Assembly: GCF_017357245.1 (NCBI RefSeq)
Contig: NZ_CP071612.1
Coordinates: 1,615,001 to 1,679,000, forward strand
Direction of reading: 5' to 3'
Source: Rhizobium bangladeshense
GTDB lineage: Bacteria > Pseudomonadota > Alphaproteobacteria > Rhizobiales > Rhizobiaceae
DNA: 64,000 nt
Of the stretch, positions 8,052 through 16,639 are shown piece after piece. The notes below the pieces were generated by a model. The model was given only the letters and a program-made list of their open reading frames with translations, ran no database searches and was not told the origin of the DNA. How positions within the stretch are numbered: the stretch's first letter is position 1; each line of letters begins with the position of its first letter. The position numbers and the translations under genes are program-made.

Positions 8052-8456
8052 ATGAAGAAAACCAACCTCCTTTCGCGGGCGCTGCTCGCAACAATCACCT
8101 ATGCCGCTCTTTCACTTTCCGGTGCCCACGCTGGCGCACAAGACTATGAGTTCCAGCTTTTCCCGTCCGAGGTGAAGACGGGGCCGGCAGCCGAAGTCTC
8201 CGTACGCCTCGTCGACAAGAGGACGGGCAGTCTCGTCTCGGATGCGGTCATTTTCACGACCCGGATGGACATGGCTCCCGAGGGCATGGAGATGATGGCG
8301 ACCCCGGTCGAGGAGCTTCCGTCTTCGCAGCCCGGAACCTACAAGTTCAAGACGAACCTCAGCATGGAAGGCGGTTGGCGCTTTCAGATCGGGGCCAAGG
8401 TGCAGGGCGAAGGCGAAACCGTGAATGGTGAAGTCGTCGTAAAGGCTACCCCGTGA
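8052..8456 (+). CDS. FixH/YtkA-like periplasmic protein
   Basis: Small exported protein of 134 residues: signal peptide with ALSLSGAHA cleavage near residue 28, then a single beta-sandwich domain of the YtkA/FixH-like type (EVSVRLVDKRTGSLVSDAVIF, then GTYKFKTNLSMEGGWRFQI). Met-rich RMDMAPEGMEMM near residues 74-85 could coordinate copper. Members often sit next to CusAB efflux systems. Its stop overlaps the GTG start of cusB by four bases, so the two are translationally coupled. Confidence 0.78.
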   Translation: MKKTNLLSRALLATITYAALSLSGAHAGAQDYEFQLFPSEVKTGPAAEVSVRLVDKRTGSLVSDAVIFTTRMDMAPEGMEMMATPVEELPSSQPGTYKFKTNLSMEGGWRFQIGAKVQGEGETVNGEVVVKATP

Positions 8457-9892
8457 AGACGACCACATGGCTGGTCGCCGTAACCTCCTTCGCCGTGATC
8501 GGCGGGGGAGCGTACTTGGCTGGTGCCACTGGGGTTGGCCAGCAACAGCTCGACTATTTGCTAAGGTTGGCGTCTGCAGAGGCGGAGCCGGTGATCCCCG
8601 TCGGCACCGGAAGCATTATCTATTACCGCCATCCCGATGGTCGCCCCGAGTATTCGCGCCAGGCCAAGAAGGCTGCCGACGGCCGTGACTTCGTCGCTGT
8701 CAGGCAGACTGCCGACATCAGCTTCGACGCCTCTGGCGTCGTGGCGGCGAAGGACGCTTCCCAAAGCGCAGCGCCCGTGCTTGAGCAGGCACAGGAACAG
8801 CGCAAAATTCTCTATTACCGCAACCCCATGGGTCTGCCGGACACGTCGAAGGTTCCCAAGAAAGACAGCATGGGGATGGACTACCTTCCTGTTTACGAGG
8901 GTGATCAGGCTGATGCTTCTACGGTCAAGGTTTCCCTCGGCAAGCTGCAGCGGACAGGCGTGAAGACTGCGGTCGCCGAAATGGCGGCCATATCCCGGAA
9001 GGTACGGGTTCCCGGAACTGTTACCTGGGACGAAAGGCTTGTGAGCGTCATCTCGATGCGAACGGACTCCTTCGTAGATGAGGTGGCTGGCATCACGACG
9101 GGCGACCGTGTGTCGAAGGGCCAGAAGCTTTTCAGCTTCTACTCCCAGGAAATCGCGACCGCCGGCGCAGAGTTCGCGGCAGGAAGGAGCGCTGGCCGCG
9201 CAACGGAAAGCGGCTCCGCGCTCCGACTGAAGAACCTCGGCGTGCCTCAAGAGGTCATCGACGGGATTGCTGCAAAAGGCCAGGTCCCGACGAGCATAGA
9301 CTACATGTCGCCGCGCAACGGGGTCGTCCTGGAGCGCTTGGCGACCACGGGTATGATGGCGAAGCCCGGCGACCCTCTGTTCAAGATCGCCGACATCTCC
9401 ACGGTTTGGATCGTTGCCGAAGTTCCCGAATACGACATTGGCTCCGTGAAGATCGGGTCTCCGGTCAAGGTTTCGGTTAGAAGCCTGCCTGGGCAGTCGT
9501 TCTCCGGTACTGTCAGCTTGTTCTATCCACAGATCGAAGAGCAGACGCGGACGACGAAGGTCCGGATCGAGTTGGCGAACCCCAATGGACTGCTTCTGGC
9601 GAACATGTACGCCGACGTCGAGATCGAAGCGGGTGCGCCCAAGCCTGTGGTTAGTGTTCCGTCGAGCGCCGTGATCGACACGGGCGACCGCCGGGTAGTG
9701 TTCATCGACAAGGGCGACGGACGCTTCGAGCCCAAGGATGTCTCCGTAGGCGTTCGTGGCGGCGAGCACACGGAGATCCTCAAGGGCATCGTCGCGGGCG
9801 ACAAGGTCGTCGTTGCGGCGAACTTCCTCCTCGATGCAGAGAGCAATTTGAATTCTGCGTTGAGTTCGATGACCGAGGAGGCAAAGCCATGA
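8453..9892 (+). CDS. cusB: CusB-type RND efflux periplasmic adaptor
   Basis: Membrane-fusion (adaptor) subunit linking an RND pump to an outer-membrane channel. The 479-residue product has an N-terminal membrane segment (about 7-26), two tandem 30-residue heavy-metal-binding-like repeats (55-84 and 119-148), and then the adaptor core with barrel-sandwich segment KVRVPGTVTWDERLVSVISM and GVVLERLATTGMMAKPGDPL. The second repeat keeps Met126, Met140 and Met142; the first has Asp62, Asp76 and Arg78 instead. The GTG start overlaps the previous stop; the stop overlaps the cusA start (ATGA). Confidence 0.92.
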   Translation: MKTTTWLVAVTSFAVIGGGAYLAGATGVGQQQLDYLLRLASAEAEPVIPVGTGSIIYYRHPDGRPEYSRQAKKAADGRDFVAVRQTADISFDASGVVAAKDASQSAAPVLEQAQEQRKILYYRNPMGLPDTSKVPKKDSMGMDYLPVYEGDQADASTVKVSLGKLQRTGVKTAVAEMAAISRKVRVPGTVTWDERLVSVISMRTDSFVDEVAGITTGDRVSKGQKLFSFYSQEIATAGAEFAAGRSAGRATESGSALRLKNLGVPQEVIDGIAAKGQVPTSIDYMSPRNGVVLERLATTGMMAKPGDPLFKIADISTVWIVAEVPEYDIGSVKIGSPVKVSVRSLPGQSFSGTVSLFYPQIEEQTRTTKVRIELANPNGLLLANMYADVEIEAGAPKPVVSVPSSAVIDTGDRRVVFIDKGDGRFEPKDVSVGVRGGEHTEILKGIVAGDKVVVAANFLLDAESNLNSALSSMTEEAKP

Positions 9893-12800
9893 TCTCTAAA
9901 GCCATCTCCTGGTCTGCGCACAATCTTCTGCTTGTCTTCGTCTCCGCCGCACTTCTGGTTGCCTCAGGTATCTACGCACTCCGGTCCCTTCCGCTCGACG
10001 CCATTCCCGACCTCTCGGACATCCAGGTCATCGTCTATACCGAATACCCCGGCCAAGCGCCGCAGGTCGTCGAAGACCAAGTGACCTATCCGCTGACGAC
10101 ATCGATGCTGACGGTCCCGAAGTCCAAGGTCGTTCGTGGGTTTTCTTTCTTCGGCTCCTCCTTCGTCTACGTGATCTTCGAGGACGGCACCGATCCGTAT
10201 TGGGCAAGGAGCCGCGTGCTGGAATACCTGAACGGGGTGTCGAACCGACTGCCACAGGGGGTCACGCCAACGCTTGGGCCCGATGCCACTGGTGTGGGCT
10301 GGGTCTATCAATACGCAGTTGTCGCCCAGAACCTGACGCTTGCAGAGCTACGCTCGTTGCAGGACTGGGTGATCCGCTTCGGGCTCGCGAAGTCCGAAGG
10401 TGTCGCCGAGGTCGCAAGTGTCGGCGGCTTCGTGAAGCAATATTCCATCGTCGTCGATCCCTCGCGCCTGAAAGCGCAGGGTGTCTCCTTGAACGATATC
10501 GCCAACGCCGTCCGGGCAAGCAACACGGACGTTGGCGGCCGGACCATCGAGCTTTCCGAATTCGAATTCATGGTCCGGGGGCGTGGCTACCTCAAGAGTG
10601 TTAGCGATATCGAGAACATCACCCTGAAGTCGACTAACGGCGTGCCTCTGCGGCTGGCAGATGTCGCGAGGGTCGAGCTTGTTCCGGATGAAAGGCGCGG
10701 GATCACCGAATTGAACGGTGACGGCGAGGTCGCGAGCGGCATCGTCCTCCAGAGGTTCGGGTCCAATGCACTGACCGTCATAGACAACGTCAAGAAGAGC
10801 ATCGACGGGGTCAAGACCAGTATGCCAGCGGGGACGGAGATCGTTCCGGTCTACGACCGCTCGACGCTGATCGAAGCCGCCATCGAGACACTCAAAGGGA
10901 CGCTCGTCGAGGAATCCATCGTGGTCGCGCTGGTGACGGTCGCGTTCCTGCTTCATTTGCGGAGTGCTCTTGTCGCCATCATCATGCTCCCTGTCGGCAT
11001 CCTGATCGCCTTCATCGCCATGAGATTCTTGGGGATCGGTGCGAACATCATGAGCCTCGGAGGGATTGCCATCGCAATCGGGGCGATGATCGACGCCGCC
11101 ATCGTCATGATCGAGAATGCCCATAAGCATCTGGAACGAGCGCCGCCGGACAAGCCAAGGATCGAGGTACTGGTGGCGGCGGCCAGCGAGGTCGGGCCGG
11201 CGCTGTTCTTCAGCCTGCTGGTCATTACGGTTTCCTTCCTGCCGATCTTCACCTTGGAATCGCAGGAAGGGCGGCTCTTCGGTCCACTAGCCTACACCAA
11301 GACCTTCGCCATGGCGGCAGCTGCCTTCCTGTCGGTCACGCTGGTTCCGGCGCTTATGGTCGTCTTCGTACGGGGCCGGATCGTTCCCGAGCATAAGAAC
11401 CCGTTGAACCGGTTTCTGATCTGGGTCTATCGACCGATCATATCGGGAGTGCTCAAGGTGAAGACGCTGACGATCCTTGCCGCCGTTGCGATCCTCGCCG
11501 CAAGCGTCTGGCCTGTTCAGCATATCGGCAGCGAGTTCATGCCGAACCTTGACGAAGGCACGCTGATGTACATGCCGACGACACTGCCGGGGATTTCCGT
11601 CACCAAGGCGGCGGAGTTGATGCAGACGCAGGATCGCATCATCAAATCCTTCCCTGAGGTTGAAAGCGTGTTCGGCAAGGCCGGCAGGGCGCTGACTGCC
11701 ACGGACCCGGCACCGACGGAGATGTTCGAGACTATCATCACCTTGAAGCCAAAGTCACAGTGGCGGCCAGGGGTGACCACGGAAAGCCTCAAGCGGGAGA
11801 TGGATGCGGCCCTGCAATTCCCGGGCGTTTCGAATGCCTGGACCATGCCGATCCGCGCTCGTATCGACATGCTCTCCACCGGCATCAGAACGCCCGTCGG
11901 GGTCAAGGTCTATGGCACCGACCTCGGCGAAATGGAGAAGGTGGCCCGGCAAATCGAGGCCGTCCTGAAGACGATCCGGGGCACCTCAAGCGCCTATGCC
12001 GAGCGGGTAATCGGCGGCTACTATCTGGATATCGTTCCCGACAGGATCGCGCTCGGACGCTATGGTTTGACTGTAGACGACGTTCAGACTGTGATAGGAA
12101 AGGCGCTTGGTTCGGAGGTCGTGACCTCGACCGTGGAAGGCCGGGAGCGGTACGGCGTAGCGATCCGCTATCCGCGATCCACCCGAAGCGACCCTCAATC
12201 TATCGCACGGGACGTCCTTGTTTCGTTGCCCGGCGGCGGGAACGTTCCCCTCGGAGAGGTGGCCGAAGTCAAGCTCACACGTGGGGCGACGACGATCCGA
12301 ACCGAAAACGGCCAACTGGCGGTCTATATCTTCGTCGATATCGCCAACCGCGATCTCGGCGGCTACGTGGCTGAGGCACAGAAGGCTGTCGCCAACAAGG
12401 TTAGGATGCCCCCCGGCTATTCCGTCGCCTGGAGTGGACAGTTCGAATACCTGGAGCGAGCAAAAGCGCGGCTGACAATCGTCGTCCCGCTGACATTGGC
12501 CCTGATATTCCTGCTGCTCTATCTTAACTTCAAGCGGCTGACCGAAACGATGATCGTCATGCTGTCGCTGCCCTTTGCCCTGGTAGGCGGCATCTGGCTC
12601 ATGTGGTGGCTGGGCTTCAACGCTTCCGTCGCGGTGGCGGTCGGCTTCATAGCACTGGCGGGCGTCGCCGCGGAGACAGGTGTCATCATGCTGATCTATC
12701 TCGATCATGCGATGAACGAGCAGAAGGCCGAAGCGCTCGCGGAACGAAGGGACTTCACACGGCAGGACCTGAACCGCGCCATCATGATTGGAGCAGTCGA

Positions 12801-13062
12801 GCGCGTACGGCCCAAGATGATGACGGTCGTCGCGATCATGGCCGGGCTGCTTCCGATCCTGTGGCGCACTGGAACCGGCTCGGAGATCATGCAGCGGATC
12901 GCCGTGCCTATGATCGGTGGGATGGTGTCTTCAACCATCCTGACACTGGTCGTCATCCCGGCAGTCTACGGATTGATAAAGGGATGGTCGCTCTCTGAAG
13001 CAGGCTTCGCAACTGCCGAGCCTGACGAAATCGAATATCAACGGAAGGAGAAACGAGCATGA
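9889..13062 (+). CDS. cusA: CusA-type Cu(I)/Ag(I) RND efflux pump
   Basis: Inner-membrane proton-driven heavy-metal efflux pump of 1057 residues with the RND layout of 12 membrane helices and two large periplasmic loops. Three methionines expected at the substrate site of the Cu/Ag class are present: Met562 (YMPTTLPG), Met612 (PTEMFETII) and Met661 (RIDMLSTG). Their 50- and 49-residue spacing equals that of the CusA triad Met573/623/672. This argues for monovalent copper or silver rather than zinc/cobalt. It is coupled by ATGA overlaps to cusB upstream and the DUF411 gene downstream. No CusC-like outer-membrane gene is in the cluster. Confidence 0.95.
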   Translation: MISKAISWSAHNLLLVFVSAALLVASGIYALRSLPLDAIPDLSDIQVIVYTEYPGQAPQVVEDQVTYPLTTSMLTVPKSKVVRGFSFFGSSFVYVIFEDGTDPYWARSRVLEYLNGVSNRLPQGVTPTLGPDATGVGWVYQYAVVAQNLTLAELRSLQDWVIRFGLAKSEGVAEVASVGGFVKQYSIVVDPSRLKAQGVSLNDIANAVRASNTDVGGRTIELSEFEFMVRGRGYLKSVSDIENITLKSTNGVPLRLADVARVELVPDERRGITELNGDGEVASGIVLQRFGSNALTVIDNVKKSIDGVKTSMPAGTEIVPVYDRSTLIEAAIETLKGTLVEESIVVALVTVAFLLHLRSALVAIIMLPVGILIAFIAMRFLGIGANIMSLGGIAIAIGAMIDAAIVMIENAHKHLERAPPDKPRIEVLVAAASEVGPALFFSLLVITVSFLPIFTLESQEGRLFGPLAYTKTFAMAAAAFLSVTLVPALMVVFVRGRIVPEHKNPLNRFLIWVYRPIISGVLKVKTLTILAAVAILAASVWPVQHIGSEFMPNLDEGTLMYMPTTLPGISVTKAAELMQTQDRIIKSFPEVESVFGKAGRALTATDPAPTEMFETIITLKPKSQWRPGVTTESLKREMDAALQFPGVSNAWTMPIRARIDMLSTGIRTPVGVKVYGTDLGEMEKVARQIEAVLKTIRGTSSAYAERVIGGYYLDIVPDRIALGRYGLTVDDVQTVIGKALGSEVVTSTVEGRERYGVAIRYPRSTRSDPQSIARDVLVSLPGGGNVPLGEVAEVKLTRGATTIRTENGQLAVYIFVDIANRDLGGYVAEAQKAVANKVRMPPGYSVAWSGQFEYLERAKARLTIVVPLTLALIFLLLYLNFKRLTETMIVMLSLPFALVGGIWLMWWLGFNASVAVAVGFIALAGVAAETGVIMLIYLDHAMNEQKAEALAERRDFTRQDLNRAIMIGAVERVRPKMMTVVAIMAGLLPILWRTGTGSEIMQRIAVPMIGGMVSSTILTLVVIPAVYGLIKGWSLSEAGFATAEPDEIEYQRKEKRA

Positions 13063-13511
13063 AACGCAGAGCTTTCATGTGCCTGGCGGCGACAAGTGCT
13101 ATTGCTGCCATAACGCGACCTGTGTCCGCATCCCAGCTCCGGATGGACGTCTACAAGGACCCGACCTGCGGGTGTTGCGAGGCTTGGTCGAAAGCCATGG
13201 CCGACGCTGATTTCAACGTCGTTGTTCGCGATGAGGATTTCATGGCAATGAAGGCCAAGCTTGGCATCCCAGAAAACATGCAGGGGTGCCACACCGCTGT
13301 GGTGGGCGATTACTTCTTCGAAGGACACGTCCCATTGGAAGCCGTCGAAAAGGTCATGAGCGAGAAACCCCGTATTGCCGGTCTTGCAGTGCCGGGCATG
13401 CCTGCCGGCTCGCTGGGAATGGGGGACGATCCGAAAGCGGCTTATGAGGTATACAGCCTGAGCAAGCCGGAGATGACGCCGACAATGTTCATGCGGATCG
13501 GCAAGGCTTAG
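13059..13511 (+). CDS. DUF411 copper-associated periplasmic protein
   Basis: Exported protein of 150 residues with a signal peptide ending near VSASQ (residue 25). The DUF411 domain shows the metal or redox motif DPTCGCCEAWSKAM near residue 35, a conserved Cys in MQGCHTAVVGDYFFEGHVP, and GLAVPGMPAGSLGM towards the end. DUF411 proteins are found with copper-resistance genes and are thought to bind metal; the precise activity is not established. It overlaps cusA by four bases and is the last gene of the cluster. Confidence 0.85.
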   Translation: MKRRAFMCLAATSAIAAITRPVSASQLRMDVYKDPTCGCCEAWSKAMADADFNVVVRDEDFMAMKAKLGIPENMQGCHTAVVGDYFFEGHVPLEAVEKVMSEKPRIAGLAVPGMPAGSLGMGDDPKAAYEVYSLSKPEMTPTMFMRIGKA

Positions 13512-13803
13512 CCATCAACTATGCGGCTCAATTTCGATGATGTCGACGGTGCAAGTTGCCGAGGGTTGACCGTCCAGGGCACCGGCCTCGGCGACTAAAG
13601 ATGTGCGAAAACAGTCAACAAAACAATGATCTACGTTCTGGTTGCAGAGTTGGTCAAGGTATTTGACGTAAGGCCTATACCTGAGCAATGGAATGTGAGG
13701 AAACAGCCACACTACGTGAAGTCGTCTCCTTTGAAACTCAATGATTTCAACGGGGGTGTTGTCAAACGTATGTGACGAACAACATCTGAGATCGGAGGGA
13801 CCC

Positions 13804-14157
13804 ATGGTGACCGCCACCAATTTCATCACCTTCAACATCGATGGCATCGAACCGGAGTTCGGTGCCCCGGACCCCGGCCGGATCATCTCCGGCGACCCGC
13901 AGTTCCGTACGTGGAACTTGGAGGAGTCGGAAGGCGGCCTCTATTCCGGCATCTGGGAGGCGACACCCGGCAAGTGGCGGATCGTTTACGAGGAGTGGGA
14001 ATATTTCAACCTGCTGTCCGGTCATTCGATCGTCACGGAGGACGGCGGTGAGCCGGTCCACCTGAAGGGCGGCGACCGGATGATCCTGAGACCCGGCTTC
14101 AAGGGAACCTGGGAAGTCGTTGAAACGACTCGCAAGGACTACGTGATCAAGATTTGA
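13804..14157 (+). CDS. Cupin-domain protein
   Basis: Single-domain beta-barrel protein of 117 residues resembling the DUF861/ureidoglycine-type cupins: GLYSGIWEATPGKWRIVYEEWEYFNLLSG, then GDRMILRPGFKGTWEVVE. The usual metal-binding histidines are largely absent; glutamates sit at EEWEYF. The function is unknown; relatives are often annotated as enzymes of unspecified activity. The ATG at 13804 has a strong GGAGGG site. The 292-base gap before it (13512-13803) shows nothing I can support. Confidence 0.75.
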   Translation: MVTATNFITFNIDGIEPEFGAPDPGRIISGDPQFRTWNLEESEGGLYSGIWEATPGKWRIVYEEWEYFNLLSGHSIVTEDGGEPVHLKGGDRMILRPGFKGTWEVVETTRKDYVIKI

Positions 14158-14186
14158 GCAGCGGCTGCGGATGGACTGTGACGATG

Positions 14187-14204
14187 CCGGGCCTGTCCCG
14201 GTTT
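14187..14204 (+). terminator. Weak terminator-like hairpin after cupin gene
   Basis: CCGGG and CCCGG (14187-14191 with 14197-14201) form a short perfect stem followed by only three T residues, 30 bases after the cupin stop. Confidence 0.35.
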
Positions 14205-14271
14205 GCGGCGATTATGGCTGTTTCTCCTGAAATAACCGCTTCATTTTCGCGGATAGAAGGCATTTGATCTT

Positions 14272-14285
14272 TCCCATTAATGGGA
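14272..14285. promoter_or_regulatory. Perfect 14-bp palindrome
   Basis: TCCCATTAATGGGA is a perfect palindrome 46 bases before the first candidate start of the GGDEF-EAL gene. Such uninterrupted symmetry suggests a dimeric repressor or activator site; the protein is unknown. Confidence 0.5.
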
Positions 14286-14331
14286 CCTGCATCGTCAAAA
14301 TGCTAGATCTGATCTGCAGCGCATTGCGGAC

Positions 14332-16518
14332 ATGATGTCTCCTGCAGTCACTACAGACATGGCCTTGCAATTCATTCTTTTCGGGATTGGCATGTCGTCA
14401 AATCTTGCGGGTAGGCACGTTCGAACCCAGACGTCTTCCATCATTGTGACAACAGTTTGCTTCCTCGTCGTCGCGCTCGTACTGACTGGCCTTGTGGCCC
14501 ACGTCGTCGCCACCATGACCCGGTCGGCGAACGAGATCGACGATGCAAGGGCCAACCGCGCCGCTCGCGCGTCGATCGCAGCCTTTGTCAGTCGCCTGAG
14601 CGCCACAACGACTGATAACGCCGTATGGGATGATGCCTATAAGGCGATTTCATCTGCCGGCGCCGCGGATTGGGCCTATGAGAACTGGGGCAAGACCAGC
14701 GAGGACTACCCGCTCTATGACGGCGCGATCGTGATCGGTCCCGACCGCTCCTCCGTCATCTCCGCCTATGGCAAAGGCAAACCGATCGAGCCGAGTGCTT
14801 TCTTCGGCCAGGCCTTCTTCCGGCAGATCAACACAGCCGCCGATTTCGAACAGGCGCCGGTGGTCAACTTCATCAAGACCGAAACTGGGATCGCGCTGAT
14901 CGCGTCACAGGCAATTCAGCCTTATGATGAGGAGGGCGAGCTCCCGGAGCTCAGCGTGCTGAGCTTCTACAAGGAATTCAACTCGGAAGTTCTTGGCACA
15001 CTTTCGAACGAACACGAACTCGAGGGCTTGCGCCTTGCAGCCGCGCCCCAGCCGGGCCTTCTGAACACCCCGATCACGGACATGAAGGGGGCCGTCCTGG
15101 GCCATCTCGTCTGGCCGAGCAAAGCGCCGGGAAGCGCCGTGTTCCAGCAGGTCTATCCTTATGTTGCAGCCGCCACCATCATCCTCGTGCTGTTCCTGGT
15201 CGGCGTTCTGCTGGTGGGCGCATCCGAGGCGCGGCGCCTGCGCCAACTGGCGCTGGCAGCTATATTCGAAGCGAACCACGATAGCCTGAGCGGCCTGCTG
15301 AACAGGCACGGGCTTCTCGCCCTGCTGGAAGAGCTGGAAGGCTCGGATATTTCGCCGCCTCGGCTCTATCTGGTCGATCTCGATGGCTTCAAGGCGGTCA
15401 ATGATGCCTGGGGGCATGCGGTTGGGGATGACCTCATCCGGATCGTTTCGAGCGGGCTGAGCGCCTGCCATTCAGAAGTCGTCGCCGCGGCGCGGCTCGG
15501 AGGCGACGAATTTGCTCTGGTGCAGGTCGGAACCGCCGCGCGCCAGGAGATAGAAGAGACCATTCTGGCCCTGTTTGCCGATCCCTTCAAAATCGATGGA
15601 CGAACGATCGAGGTTGGCGCGAGCATCGGTGCTGCTGCGCGTGACGGAGACATCGAGCCTTTGGAGCTTCTGCGCAGGGCTGATATGGCGCTCTATCGCG
15701 CCAAGGAGAATGGCAGAGGCCGGGCGATCGAATACGATTTCGAGCTGGATCGGGAGCGCCAAAGGGTCGCTGAATTGGAAAGCCAGTTGAAGAGCGCCAT
15801 AAGCAACGGTGCGATCGAAGCCGTTTTCCAACCTCTCGTCTCTGCAACGACGGGTGCTGTCACCGGTCTTGAAGCGCTGGCCCGCTGGCGGACTGCGACA
15901 GGAAATATCAGCCCGGAGATTTTCATTTCGCTTGCCGAAAGATGCGGCCTCATCGATGCGCTCGGCGAGCATATGCTGAAGACATCGATCGAGCATGCCA
16001 AGAACTGGCCCGGTCTGGCGCTGTCCGTCAACGTTTCGCCGGTCCAGCTCTGCAACCCGGAATTTGCCGCCGAGGTGATCTCGCTCCTGCAGGAACTCGA
16101 TTTCGATCCGAGGCGCCTGACATTGGAGATCACCGAAGGTGTCCTCATGACAAATCCGGATCAGGCCCGCCGGTCGATAGATCACCTAAAACAGGTCGGT
16201 ATCAAATTCGCGCTCGATGACTTCGGCTGCGGCTATGCAAGTATTGGCGCATTGCGGCAGTTTGGCTTTGATCGGATGAAGATCGACCGATCGCTCGTGT
16301 CCGCTCTCGACCAGGCCTCGAACGGTGCCGATGTTCTCAAGGCAACCATCTCTCTGGCGACCGCCCTGCAGATTCCGGTCACCGCAGAAGGCATTGAGAA
16401 TATGCACCAGGCAGCGATATTGCGGGAGGCCGGCTGCGACCAACTGCAAGGCTATTTAATCGGAAAACCCATGTCGGCGTTCGACATATCCAGCAAGCTT
16501 CAAGAACAAGCAGCCTAA
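14332..16518 (+). CDS. Membrane sensor with GGDEF and EAL domains
   Basis: Bifunctional cyclic-di-GMP enzyme of 728 residues. A membrane helix near 37-58 and another near 282-300 bracket a periplasmic sensor region of CHASE4 type (TTDNAVWDDAYKAI near 98). The cytoplasmic part has an intact GGDEF motif (390-394) and an intact EAL motif (514-516). The later phosphodiesterase residues are all present (LEITEGVL, LDDFGCGYAS, KIDRSLV, TAEGIEN, LQGYLIGKP). No RxxD inhibitory site precedes GGDEF. Both activities are thus possible. The start is uncertain: ATG at 14332, 14359 or 14392, none with a strong ribosome-binding site. Confidence 0.9.
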   Translation: MMSPAVTTDMALQFILFGIGMSSNLAGRHVRTQTSSIIVTTVCFLVVALVLTGLVAHVVATMTRSANEIDDARANRAARASIAAFVSRLSATTTDNAVWDDAYKAISSAGAADWAYENWGKTSEDYPLYDGAIVIGPDRSSVISAYGKGKPIEPSAFFGQAFFRQINTAADFEQAPVVNFIKTETGIALIASQAIQPYDEEGELPELSVLSFYKEFNSEVLGTLSNEHELEGLRLAAAPQPGLLNTPITDMKGAVLGHLVWPSKAPGSAVFQQVYPYVAAATIILVLFLVGVLLVGASEARRLRQLALAAIFEANHDSLSGLLNRHGLLALLEELEGSDISPPRLYLVDLDGFKAVNDAWGHAVGDDLIRIVSSGLSACHSEVVAAARLGGDEFALVQVGTAARQEIEETILALFADPFKIDGRTIEVGASIGAAARDGDIEPLELLRRADMALYRAKENGRGRAIEYDFELDRERQRVAELESQLKSAISNGAIEAVFQPLVSATTGAVTGLEALARWRTATGNISPEIFISLAERCGLIDALGEHMLKTSIEHAKNWPGLALSVNVSPVQLCNPEFAAEVISLLQELDFDPRRLTLEITEGVLMTNPDQARRSIDHLKQVGIKFALDDFGCGYASIGALRQFGFDRMKIDRSLVSALDQASNGADVLKATISLATALQIPVTAEGIENMHQAAILREAGCDQLQGYLIGKPMSAFDISSKLQEQAA

Positions 16519-16639
16519 TGCCACGAGATTGCGACATCAGGCTATGTGGTAGAATACGGGCCGGCCCCTGAAAGTTTCCAGTCAATGAAGGTCAAAAGAT
16601 TACATCACCGGGCGGTACGGCTGATCTACTAAGGGGCAT

